Source of the DNA: Ardenticatenaceae bacterium
GTDB taxonomy: Bacteria; Chloroflexota; Anaerolineae; Promineifilales; Promineifilaceae
DNA length: 64,000 nt
Reading direction: 5' to 3'
NCBI GenBank assembly: GCA_011525915.1
Contig: WYBM01000027.1
Location: 85,392 to 149,391 of the forward strand
A program made the translations under genes and the position numbers. Below are positions 19,298-27,731 of the stretch, one piece after another (within the stretch, counting starts at the first letter, position 1; the number at the start of each line of letters is the position of its first letter). The notes below the pieces were generated by a model. It worked only from the letters and a program-made list of their open reading frames with translations. It made no database searches and was not told the origin of the DNA.

Positions 19298-19396
19298 TAC
19301 CAGTAACCAGAAGTCCGTCATCAGTTTTCAGTAGACTATTTCTAGAGGTAGGCCAGCACTGAAAACTGGTCACTGATGACTGAAAACTGATACTAG
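19298..19396 (+). repeat. dispersed CAGT-type intergenic repeat
   Basis: About 100 bp with imperfect inverted ends (ACTAGTACCAGT near 19303 and ACTGATACTAG at the end). The core TTTTCAGTAGACTATTTC and CCAGCACTGAAAACTGG is shared with the elements at 7612 (inverted) and, more loosely, 35493. It abuts the 3' end of the zinc-ribbon membrane protein gene. Confidence 0.65.
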
Positions 19397-19397
19397 C

Positions 19398-21203
19398 CTA
19401 TCGCAGACGATCAGAAACAACAACTTGTATAGGGCTGGTGCCCGGCAGGGCAAAGGTGGGGCCCCCAGCCGGGCGTGGTACCATGACGTCCAGCACCCGC
19501 GCCTGGCGGATGCGGCACCAGATGTCCGTGCTGATGAAGTATTGCTGGGCGCGCACCAGATTGCTCACCATTCCCTCTGAGGAAATATCTGGCGGATCCC
19601 GGAAAAGGCCTACCAGGTCTATGCCGCCGTTTTCATTGCGCCGGGCACGTGTCCATTGAATGCGGTCTATGGTGGACCCTATTTCCAGGGTGTGGTTGGC
19701 TTCCCAGACGGCCACGCGTGTCATATTGGCGATGCTGATAAAGAGGGGGCGGGGTACATGAGGGTCCAGCCAGTCAATGCGTTGGTACAGCGCCAGGAAA
19801 GCGCAGATCGTTGTCGCCAGCCAGGTGAGGAACACGGCCGTGAACCACACCAACAGGAAGCGGAAGTCAATCAGCGGCGGCTCCGGCGGCTGCTGCGCCT
19901 GGATGACCCGCTCTAAAGTGCCCACATTGACCTGAATTTGATAGCGCGTGTGTGGCAGCATGGCAGGGTTAAGTGCCAGCAGGCGCACCCCGCTTAAAAT
20001 CTCTTCTCGGCTGCTGTCCGCCGGGTAAGGCGCTGGTGCCGTTTGCATGCTTTCTAAGCTACCCAGAACCGCGGCGATCATAAAGTTATAACAGGCCGGT
20101 TCCACCTGCACACTTTTGCCAGCATTGGCCGCCTGCCATTGGTATTGGCACTGGCCATAGATAGGTTCATTGGGCAGCCCCTGGCTGTCGTTCCGTTCCG
20201 GCGCCAAGGTCAACCCTACACTCTCAATCATATCGGCACGGCACACAGATACAGGCGTTTCCCGCATGATCTGCAGCTGGTGGATGGCACTTTGTACCAA
20301 CAAGGCATTGCCATGTGGGGTTGCGGCAGAAATCCCCTGTAAGGTATAGATCATCTGGTCAATTTGGGCCTTTTCACAGCTGCGCAATTCGGTATTCAGC
20401 AGCATACGCAGGCCGGCAAAGGCATTATTCACCGGCTGCTGGGCGTCACTATTTAGCGCATTCAACCGTGACATCTGCGCGCTGACGTCATCCAGGCGTG
20501 AGACCAGGGTGGCGGTTGGCTGCGGGTTAAGGATTCTGTTTTTTACTCTGGCGGCAATCGGAATGCCCACGTATAACACCGTCGGCAGAAGAACAGCCAG
20601 GACCAGCAAGGTCAACCCGGCGCGCAGTTGTGGCGGGGACAATTCACCTTTTAACGCGGGCAGGGTTTCGCTCAGATAGCGGCGGAGACGCGCTTCATAC
20701 CACATGCCAGGGATAAGCAAAAGCGGCACCATCCCGGCCAGGCCAACGGTCACAAGCAAGGGAAGGCTGTGTTTTAAAGACCTGGGGTCGAACAGGAAAT
20801 ACAGCGTCAGCCCTACAGCCAGGATCACCACCATATAACCCAACCACACCCATTGTTGATACGGCCGTGGCTGGCGCATAAAGTTGAGCCAGTTGCTGTT
20901 GTCTGCACCACAGCGTGGGCAGTAGACAAAATAGTATTGAAACGGGTCTCGGTGCGGACGTTCTTCCGGATTTAGCATCGGGGCGGCCCGGGGGGCAGGG
21001 ATGATGGTGCGTTGGTGGCAGTCATCTTCATATCGCAGCCTGGTATATGCCGGTTGGTCAACCGGTACGTGCCAAGACTGAGCGCGGCGGCCAGGCGACC
21101 GACGGTTTGGCTCGTCTACGGAAACGGTGAACTGCTCCTGGCAGCAAATGCAGGTGATTTGCCGTGTCACCAGGGTATCGGGGGGAACTGGCGCGTTGAT
21201 CAT
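19398..21203 (-). CDS. membrane protein with N-terminal zinc ribbon, unrecognised family
   Basis: About 601 residues. The N terminus carries CICCQEQF (about 18-25) and, 80 residues on, CPRCGADNSN, two CxxC knuckles that could bind zinc together. Then come hydrophobic helices (GYMVVILAVGLTLYFLF; LLVTVGLAGMVPLLLI; LTLLVLAVLLPTVLYVGIPI), a ~250-residue probably external region, a further helix (LVWFTAVFLTWLATTICAFLALY) and a C-terminal segment that may be cytosolic. I do not recognise the family. ATG 21203 has GAGGAG upstream and is preferred to the longer frame. The spacer 21204-21594 holds no gene I can support; it should contain the divergent promoters. Confidence 0.6.
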   Translation of the reverse strand: MINAPVPPDTLVTRQITCICCQEQFTVSVDEPNRRSPGRRAQSWHVPVDQPAYTRLRYEDDCHQRTIIPAPRAAPMLNPEERPHRDPFQYYFVYCPRCGADNSNWLNFMRQPRPYQQWVWLGYMVVILAVGLTLYFLFDPRSLKHSLPLLVTVGLAGMVPLLLIPGMWYEARLRRYLSETLPALKGELSPPQLRAGLTLLVLAVLLPTVLYVGIPIAARVKNRILNPQPTATLVSRLDDVSAQMSRLNALNSDAQQPVNNAFAGLRMLLNTELRSCEKAQIDQMIYTLQGISAATPHGNALLVQSAIHQLQIMRETPVSVCRADMIESVGLTLAPERNDSQGLPNEPIYGQCQYQWQAANAGKSVQVEPACYNFMIAAVLGSLESMQTAPAPYPADSSREEILSGVRLLALNPAMLPHTRYQIQVNVGTLERVIQAQQPPEPPLIDFRFLLVWFTAVFLTWLATTICAFLALYQRIDWLDPHVPRPLFISIANMTRVAVWEANHTLEIGSTIDRIQWTRARRNENGGIDLVGLFRDPPDISSEGMVSNLVRAQQYFISTDIWCRIRQARVLDVMVPRPAGGPTFALPGTSPIQVVVSDRLR

Positions 21204-21594
21204 GGCACTCCTCAAACGACAAACGGCCGTAAACCGGCCCCCTGTCACTCCAATACACAACCAGCCTCTGGGAATGAGTAAAGGTGGCTGATGGCCAGAA
21301 CTGGTGGCGCTTATTTAGTTAGCATTACAGCGATGAAGTTTCTTTGCACAGCAAGGTTGGTGCTGACCCTTTTCAACACAAAACCGCTCATTTGAATGTA
21401 ACCCTTCTCACTAACAGCACTGCTTACGACAAACCGGTGGCAATCATTTTGGCGGCGACAGTGTATTGGTTACACTATACTGACACCTGCTGCTCAACGC
21501 AAGCCAATAACCTGGCAGGTTTCTGGCAACTTTGTGTCATTGGTATGCTCAGTGGCGATTGTCGGTGGACGCCGTCACCACAAAGGAGATAGTT

Positions 21595-22659
21595 ATGTCA
21601 ATCATTAGCCCGGAAGAAATGGAAAAGGCACAGGCTGTTCTGGCGAAGGTACAGACGGAATGGCTGGCGCGAGAGGGGATCACGGCCGTAGACCTGGGTT
21701 TTAAATGGTCAGACGGTAAAATGACTGATCAGTTGGCCATTCGCGTCCACGTGATCCAAAAGAAACCTACCTCAGCACTTGATGAAGAAGCGCTATTCCC
21801 CAAAGAAGTAGAAGGCATTCCCGTAGATGTGATCGAAGCGACGTATGGCCTTCAACTAATGTTAGAAGGAGACACACAATTAGAAGCGGCCATAGACGGC
21901 CGTGACCAGCGATTTAACGAAATTCCTCTGGGCGTGAGCATCGGCAGTCCTGGTGTCACCGCCGGCACCCTGGGGGCTAAAGTATTCGATGCCGAAACGC
22001 AGGCAGCGCACATTCTGAGCAACTGGCACGTGTTGGTGGGCGCTCCAGGTGCCCCATCAGGCCAACCAATCTGGCAGCCAGGTCGGTTAGATGGTGGCCG
22101 CAGCAGTGACAGGTTCGCCGAAGTCAGCCGGTCTGTGCTGGGGCCCTTTGATGCAGCGCTGGCCCGCATTACCGGCGAACGACCAGTGATGGACACAACC
22201 CTGGAAGGTGACCCCATCACCGACAAGACGGCCCCACTCCTAGGAATGCTGGTATGGAAAAGTGGCCGGACCACCGGGCGCACGGCCGGTTTCATCGATG
22301 GTGTGCTGATGAATGTAGACCTGAATTATGGTCCCGCTGGCACCCATCGTTTAGAACAAGTCTGCCGCATTGTGCCTCGCCCCGGCGCCGCACCCGGTGA
22401 AGTGAGCCTGGGAGGCGATTCCGGCTCTATCTGGGTAGATGAAGCCAGTGGTAAAGCGGTAGGGCTGCATTTTGCCGGCGAGATCGGTGATGCTCCTGAG
22501 TATGCACTGGCCCATGACATCAACCCGGTAATGACCCGGTTGAACTTTGTGTTTGCTGCCCAGTTGACATCACCGGTGGCACCCGCCCGTGATCCAGAAC
22601 CTCAACGGCTTTCCTGGTGGCAGCGGTTCTGGCGCTGGCTGCGACATTTGTTTGGGTAA
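21595..22659 (+). CDS. trypsin-like serine protease (S1-fold, Nal1-like)
   Basis: A 354-residue protein with a full serine-protease triad: His in ILSNWHVL (about 145), Asp in GPFDAALARI (about 185) and Ser in LGGDSGSIW (about 282). The first ~100 residues form an alpha/beta prodomain-like part (AVDLGFKWSDGKMTDQLAIRVHV). No signal peptide is seen, so it is probably cytosolic unless secreted by another route. A basic, Trp-rich C-terminal tail (SWWQRFWRWLRHLFG) may touch membranes. ATG 21595 has AAAGGAGA seven bases upstream. A GGC-rich simple repeat follows the stop (22660-22684). Confidence 0.75.
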   Translation: MSIISPEEMEKAQAVLAKVQTEWLAREGITAVDLGFKWSDGKMTDQLAIRVHVIQKKPTSALDEEALFPKEVEGIPVDVIEATYGLQLMLEGDTQLEAAIDGRDQRFNEIPLGVSIGSPGVTAGTLGAKVFDAETQAAHILSNWHVLVGAPGAPSGQPIWQPGRLDGGRSSDRFAEVSRSVLGPFDAALARITGERPVMDTTLEGDPITDKTAPLLGMLVWKSGRTTGRTAGFIDGVLMNVDLNYGPAGTHRLEQVCRIVPRPGAAPGEVSLGGDSGSIWVDEASGKAVGLHFAGEIGDAPEYALAHDINPVMTRLNFVFAAQLTSPVAPARDPEPQRLSWWQRFWRWLRHLFG

Positions 22660-22763
22660 CGGCGGCGGCGCCGGCGGCGGCAGCCGTGCAAATTAAGTAC
22701 AATTGTTCGGTTTCGCGTATAATCCATGAGACAACCATCAAATCTAAACGATAGGAAGTCATT

Positions 22764-24518
22764 GTGAGCAAACGCGAATTTCACCTGGAAAATGAATATA
22801 CCTACAACCGCACTGGGTCCGTGCGCTGGATTGTCTCTCACCTTTTCCGTTACCCCTGGCTGCCCACCCTGGTGACCTTAGCCTCCATCATCAATAACTT
22901 CGCGGCCAGCGGCGTGCAGGTATTCATTGGCCGGACTTTTGATTTGATCACATCTGACAATTGGGCGGTGGCCGCCTTGTTGAGCCTATCATTGGCCATA
23001 TTTGGCGTGGTAGCGCTGCAAAGTGTAATGGGCCTGGCCCGTAACTGGATAAATGAACTGATCGCCCAGCGCATAGAGCGGGATTCGCGGCAAGAGTTTT
23101 ATACCAGCCTGCTGGGGAAGGATCAGACGTTTCACGGCCGTCAACGCATTGGCGATGTCATGGCCCGCGCCACCAACGATGTGCGCACCCTCAACCTGAT
23201 GTTCAGCCCAGGGCTTATGCTCATTATTGATTCCCTCATGGGTATCCTGGCCCCCATTATCCTGATCGCTTTTCTGGATTGGCGCTTGCTGCTGGTGCCC
23301 GCCCTCTTCCTGGCCTTATTTATGGTGACCGTCTGGGATTATTCGCGGCAGTTAAACCCCGTCAGCCTGGCACAGCGAGAGCAGTTTGGGACGATGAATG
23401 CCGGGCTGGCCGAAGCCATTGGTGGTGTGGAGGTGGTCAAGGGCAATGCCCGTGAAGCGCAAGAGTTAGCCACCTTTACCACCAATGCCACCCTGTTCAA
23501 AGATTATTTTGTCAAACAAGGCATCATTCAGGCCCGTTATTTACCTTTGTTGGTCTTTAGTGTGGGCCTGGGAATGGCTTTTTTCCACGCGCTCTGGCTG
23601 TGGCAGGCCGGCACGTTAACCTTGGGGCAGGTGGTGACCTATATGGGCCTGTTTGGCATGTTACGCTTTCCTACGTTCATCTCTATCTTCTCATTTAACC
23701 TGGTGCAGTTAGGTATTGCCAGCGCCGAACGCCTGTTGGCCATGATTAACGACGAGACGGAGTTGGATGAAAACGAGATGGGTGTGAGCCAGCCCATTCA
23801 CGGCCGTGTCACCTTTGAAAACGTCTCGTTTGGTTACAATGGCAACCCGGTCATTAAAAACATCACGTTCACAGCCGAACCAGGACAGACGGTGGCCATT
23901 GTGGGGCAAACCGGCTCCGGCAAGACCACGCTGACACGGCTGATCAACCGCATTTTTGATGCCGACAACGGCCGTGTGCAGGTAGATGGCGTAGACGTAC
24001 GTGACTGGAGCCTGGAATCGCTGCGTTCGCAAATCTCCACCATTGAGCAAGACGTCTTCCTTTTCTCGCGCTCCATTGCTGAAAACATTGCCTTTGGCTG
24101 TCCCGATGCCACCCCGGCAGCAATTGAGGCCGCGGCCCGGCAGGCCCAGGCCTATGACTTCATCATGGGCTTTGAACATGGTTATGAGACAGAAGTGGGT
24201 GAACGTGGCGCCACCCTTTCCGGGGGTCAGCGGCAGCGCATTGCCATCGCCCGCGCCTTTCTCACCAACCCACGTATCCTTATTTTAGATGACAGCACCA
24301 GCGCCATTGACAGCGCCACCGAAGACCAGATTCAAAAGGCGATGCGGCGCATTAGCCGCCAGCGCACCACCTTTCTGATCACCCATCGCCTGTCACAAAT
24401 TCGCTGGGCAGACAAAATCCTGGTACTTAGCCAGGGTGAACTGGTAGACCACGGCACTCATGATGACCTGCTGGCCCGCAGCCCCGCCTACCAGCGCATT
24501 TTTGCGCGGTATGATTGA
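22764..24518 (+). CDS. ABC exporter half-transporter with degenerate catalytic site
   Basis: A 584-residue type IV ABC exporter: six-helix membrane domain (about 25-320) then an ATPase domain. Walker A is GQTGSGKTT, the signature a canonical LSGGQRQR, and the H-loop ITHRLS. Walker B reads ILILDDSTSAID, so the catalytic Glu is Asp, as in the degenerate subunit of heterodimeric exporters. The partner is probably the gene at 27732, whose signature is degenerate instead. The start is GTG 22764 with AGGAA upstream. It leads a co-directional cluster: Fic (16-bp gap), FAD oxidoreductase, Nudix, small ORF, second ABC gene. The substrate is unknown. Confidence 0.92.
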   Translation: MSKREFHLENEYTYNRTGSVRWIVSHLFRYPWLPTLVTLASIINNFAASGVQVFIGRTFDLITSDNWAVAALLSLSLAIFGVVALQSVMGLARNWINELIAQRIERDSRQEFYTSLLGKDQTFHGRQRIGDVMARATNDVRTLNLMFSPGLMLIIDSLMGILAPIILIAFLDWRLLLVPALFLALFMVTVWDYSRQLNPVSLAQREQFGTMNAGLAEAIGGVEVVKGNAREAQELATFTTNATLFKDYFVKQGIIQARYLPLLVFSVGLGMAFFHALWLWQAGTLTLGQVVTYMGLFGMLRFPTFISIFSFNLVQLGIASAERLLAMINDETELDENEMGVSQPIHGRVTFENVSFGYNGNPVIKNITFTAEPGQTVAIVGQTGSGKTTLTRLINRIFDADNGRVQVDGVDVRDWSLESLRSQISTIEQDVFLFSRSIAENIAFGCPDATPAAIEAAARQAQAYDFIMGFEHGYETEVGERGATLSGGQRQRIAIARAFLTNPRILILDDSTSAIDSATEDQIQKAMRRISRQRTTFLITHRLSQIRWADKILVLSQGELVDHGTHDDLLARSPAYQRIFARYD

Positions 24519-24534
24519 GTGCGGAGATTAGAGA

Positions 24535-25938
24535 ATGGACCTCAGAGAATTATTGGCAGAAATTGACCGGCTGAAAGCGGAGATTGATGGGTTGCGGCCG
24601 ATTGATCCGGTACAGGAGCGGCGTATCATGCAAAAGTTCCGGTTGGATTGGACGTACCATTCCAACGCCATTGAAGGCAATACGCTAACGTACGGAGAGA
24701 CCAAGGCATTCTTACTGCATGGCGTTACGGCACAGGGGAAGCCGTTTCGGGATTACTTGGAAGTCAAAGGGCATCATGAGGCCATCGATTACTTATTGGA
24801 ATTTGTGAGACAGCAACAGCCTCAAACGGCTTCAGGCTCGCCCTTGACCGAGGCTGTCATCCGCGAACTGCACAAAATGATCCTGGTAGAACCACATGAG
24901 GTGAACGCGATGACAGCAGACGGCCGTGCCACCAGGCGGCGGGTCGTTCCGGGTCAGTATAAAACCACACCCAACCACGTGGTCACCAGCACCGGCGAGA
25001 TGCACTACTACGCTACACCAGAAGAAACTCCGGCCAAAATGGGCGACCTGATGGCCTGGTATCGCCGTGAAACGGACAAAGCCGACTTACACCCTTTGGT
25101 TTTAGCGGCGACTTTTCATTACCAATTTGTGACCATACATCCATTTGATGACGGCAACGGCCGTATGGCCCGCCTGCTCATGAACCTCATCTTCATGCAA
25201 TACGGCTATCCGCCCGCCATCATCCCCACCAACCAAAAAGAAGCCTACCTCCTCGCCCTGGAAATAGCTGATGCCGACAACAATCTCCACCCTTTTATTG
25301 AGCATGTTGGAAAGGCTCTGTTGCATTCCCTCGATTTGTTCTTGCGTGGGGCGCGGGGAGAAAGCATTGACGAACTAAACGATTTGGACAAAAGGCTTGC
25401 CATTTTACAGAAAAAGATCGAAGCACAAGAAGAGGAATTTGGACCTGCGAGAAATCCAAGGACTTTGTTAGAACTGAACGAAGAAGTGATTAAACCTTTC
25501 TTAGATCTTTTTTTACCTCAATTAGCCAAATTTGGATCTCTTTTTTTTCAATCTAGCGTGGCGTTAAAAATAGACAAGTGGGCTGCAAGTGCTCCAAAAG
25601 TGGAACAGCTAGAAATCTATAAAAGCCTGGAAAACCATCTTGGACAGCGAGATGTTGATAGAATTATAATCGATCACGAGTGGAGCATTTTTAAGGCAGA
25701 TCCAAATTTTTCCCTTTCATCAAGTTTAATTTTTGAGCTGAAAGAGCAGGGGTTTAGTTTACTACACTTAGCTGCACCAATGCTTTTGCAAGATAAAAAT
25801 ATAAGCCAGTTTTCGGCTACTCGCATTCTAAAAGAGCGTCGATACGATAGGTGGTTATCTCCAAACGAGTTGGAAGAACTTGTCAATCTGGTGACTGAAA
25901 GTTTACTGGGCTTGATGGAGCAGAAAGCAAACAAATGA
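24535..25938 (+). CDS. Fic domain AMP-transferase-type protein
   Basis: A 467-residue Fic protein. The active-site loop is HPFDDGNGRMAR (about residue 202), the complete HxFx(D/E)GNGRxxR motif of enzymes that transfer AMP from ATP to target hydroxyls. An inhibitory-helix motif, SNAIEGN (about 43-49), lies N-terminal, so it is a self-inhibited class II Fic protein. Residues ~275-467 form a helical tail of unknown role. The DNA encoding that tail (from about 25370) is clearly AT-richer than the first part and lacks ACGGCCGT, whereas the Fic core has two copies, so the gene may be a mosaic. Its stop overlaps the next start. Confidence 0.9.
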   Translation: MDLRELLAEIDRLKAEIDGLRPIDPVQERRIMQKFRLDWTYHSNAIEGNTLTYGETKAFLLHGVTAQGKPFRDYLEVKGHHEAIDYLLEFVRQQQPQTASGSPLTEAVIRELHKMILVEPHEVNAMTADGRATRRRVVPGQYKTTPNHVVTSTGEMHYYATPEETPAKMGDLMAWYRRETDKADLHPLVLAATFHYQFVTIHPFDDGNGRMARLLMNLIFMQYGYPPAIIPTNQKEAYLLALEIADADNNLHPFIEHVGKALLHSLDLFLRGARGESIDELNDLDKRLAILQKKIEAQEEEFGPARNPRTLLELNEEVIKPFLDLFLPQLAKFGSLFFQSSVALKIDKWAASAPKVEQLEIYKSLENHLGQRDVDRIIIDHEWSIFKADPNFSLSSSLIFELKEQGFSLLHLAAPMLLQDKNISQFSATRILKERRYDRWLSPNELEELVNLVTESLLGLMEQKANK

Positions 25939-27089
25939 GCCTTCCAAAACATTCTGAAATTGTTGTGATTGGCGGGGGGGTGATGGGCGCGAGTACGGCG
26001 TACCATCTGGCGCAGCGCGGCATGCGTGACGTGGCCCTGCTGGAGAAAGAGCCTTTTTTTGGTACCGGGGCTACGGGGCGGTGTGCTGGCGGCATACGCT
26101 ACCAGTTCAGCACAGAAGTTAACATCCGCCTGTCTCAGGCCAGTCTGCCCATGTTGGATCGTTTTGAAGAAGAGATGGGGCAGGTTATTGACCGGCGTCG
26201 CTGCGGCTACTTCTTTTTGCTAACTCGTGAGGCAGATGTGGCCCAGTTTCGCCAGAACGTGGCCCTACAGCACCGCCTGGGCGTGCCCACCCAATGGCTG
26301 ACGGGCGACGAGGTGCGTCGGCGGCTGCCGCTGTTAAAGGCCGATGATGTGATCGCCGCCACCGTTTGCCCGGAGGATGGTCTGGCGGACCCCAATGGGG
26401 TCGTGGCCGGGTACGTAGCCGGGGCCAAACGGCTGGGGGTGCAGTTGTGGGCAGACACGGCCGTACAGGCCATCACCCATCACGCCTCTACCTATACCGT
26501 CCACACCAACCAGGGTGACATTCAATGTCAAAAGATCGTCAACGCCGCCGGGCCGTGGGCCGGGCAGATCAGCAATATGCTCGGCGCGCCCCTGCCCATT
26601 GTCCCCCTCCGCCGCCAATGGCTGACCACCACGTCCCTGCCCCAGCTGCCACCGGACTTTCCTTTTGTCATCTTTTTTGCGCAAAGCCTGTACTTCCACC
26701 CCGAAGGCAAGGGGCTGCTCACTGGCATGTCAAACGCCAGTGAGCAGCCCGGTTTTGACCAGGCGGTGGATGAAGCGTGGGAACTGGTACATTTAGAAGC
26801 CGCCATTGAACGACTGCCGCTGCTGGAAAGAGCCGGGCGGCAGTCTGGGCTGGCCGGGCTTTACGAGGTAACCCCAGATGCCCACCCCATCATCAGCGGT
26901 GTACCAGGGGTAGACGGGTATTACGTGGTGGCCGGTTTTTCCGGTCACGGCTTTATGCACGGCCCCATCGCCGGCAAACTCATGGCTGAGATCATGCTGG
27001 ATGGAGCGGCGCACACGGTGGATGTGAGCATGCTGGATTACGGCCGTTTTGCTGACGGCCGTCTTATTCAGGAATACAACGTGGTATAA
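25935..27089 (+). CDS. FAD-dependent oxidoreductase (DAO/sarcosine oxidase-like)
   Basis: A 384-residue flavoprotein of the D-amino-acid-oxidase fold. It opens with the FAD-binding VVIGGGVMGASTAYHLAQRG and LLEKE (ribose-binding Glu), then GATGRCAGGIRYQFS, VNAAGPWAG and the C-terminal FAD motif GYYVVAGFSGHGFMHGP. It resembles the sarcosine/dimethylglycine oxidase beta-subunit group; the amine substrate cannot be deduced. ATG 25935 overlaps the Fic stop by four bases (ATGA), so the two genes are translationally coupled. ACGGCCGT copies occur in its middle and end. Confidence 0.88.
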   Translation: MSLPKHSEIVVIGGGVMGASTAYHLAQRGMRDVALLEKEPFFGTGATGRCAGGIRYQFSTEVNIRLSQASLPMLDRFEEEMGQVIDRRRCGYFFLLTREADVAQFRQNVALQHRLGVPTQWLTGDEVRRRLPLLKADDVIAATVCPEDGLADPNGVVAGYVAGAKRLGVQLWADTAVQAITHHASTYTVHTNQGDIQCQKIVNAAGPWAGQISNMLGAPLPIVPLRRQWLTTTSLPQLPPDFPFVIFFAQSLYFHPEGKGLLTGMSNASEQPGFDQAVDEAWELVHLEAAIERLPLLERAGRQSGLAGLYEVTPDAHPIISGVPGVDGYYVVAGFSGHGFMHGPIAGKLMAEIMLDGAAHTVDVSMLDYGRFADGRLIQEYNVV

Positions 27090-27132
27090 CCGAAACAGCG
27101 TAACTTAGATTGGGTGATTTGGTTGTTTTAGA

Positions 27133-27624
27133 ATGGATCAATTTTATCTGGAGTCACTGCCCAAGAAACGCATGGGCGCAGGATGCCTGTTTTTTGACGA
27201 ACAGGGACGTTTACTCTTGGTGAAACCAAGATACAAGCCTGTTTGGGAAATACCTGGCGGCGTTGTAGAACACAATGAATCGCCTCAGCAATGCTGCCAG
27301 CGTGAAGTAAAAGAAGAAATCGGGTTAGCGCGGGAGATCGGTCCTTTGCTTGTTGTTGACTATAACAGTCAGACGGCAGCCAAAACTGAATCGCTGATGT
27401 TTATATTTGAAGGTGGCTTTCTTTCGCAAATGGAGATAGATTCTATTCAGTTACAATCTGATGAGCTTATTGATTATGGCTTTTTTACCTCTGAGACTTT
27501 ACCAACAGAAATGACGCTATCGCTTAGAAATCGCGTGTTGGCAGCATGGCAGCAGGTTACAAGAGAGGGCGCCGTTTATCTTGAGGATCAATCAAAAAAA
27601 AGCGATCATACTAATCGGCCATGA
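27133..27624 (+). CDS. Nudix hydrolase
   Basis: A 163-residue Nudix protein with a complete box starting GGVVEHNESPQQCC and ending REVKEEIGL (about residues 38-61), fitting Gx5Ex7REUxEExGU. It probably hydrolyses a nucleoside diphosphate linked to another group; the substrate is not readable. The N terminus, RMGAGCLFFDEQGRLLLVKPRYKPVWEIPGG, is typical. It lies 43 bp after the FAD oxidoreductase and runs into a tiny ORF that overlaps its stop. The gene is AT-richer than its neighbours and has no ACGGCCGT. Confidence 0.88.
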   Translation: MDQFYLESLPKKRMGAGCLFFDEQGRLLLVKPRYKPVWEIPGGVVEHNESPQQCCQREVKEEIGLAREIGPLLVVDYNSQTAAKTESLMFIFEGGFLSQMEIDSIQLQSDELIDYGFFTSETLPTEMTLSLRNRVLAAWQQVTREGAVYLEDQSKKSDHTNRP

Positions 27625-27722
27625 CCATGAAATATCTGTGGGCTTTGTGTGAGGCAGAGTCGCCTGAACCATTGCGCAAGCGCGGCTTTTATGCGCCACC
27701 AGACTATCTGGCATTTGTTTGA
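27621..27722 (+). CDS. possible 33-residue ORF between Nudix and ABC genes
   Basis: ATG 27621 overlaps the Nudix stop (ATGA) and the frame ends at TGA 27720-27722, nine bases before the next ABC gene. The product (MTMKYLWALCEAESPEPLRK...) has no recognisable motif. The tight coupling is the only support; it may be a real small protein, a remnant, or a translational relay. Confidence 0.3.
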   Translation: MTMKYLWALCEAESPEPLRKRGFYAPPDYLAFV

Positions 27723-27731
27723 GGACTTTTT

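Noticed and set aside
22660..22684. GGC-rich repeat after the protease gene as a regulatory element
   Set aside because: Short GGC simple repeat with a partial palindrome; no T-run and no clear stem, so no function can be claimed.
22764..24518. First ABC gene as inactive because Walker B lacks Glu
   Set aside because: The complementary defect in the second ABC gene explains it as one half of a heterodimer.
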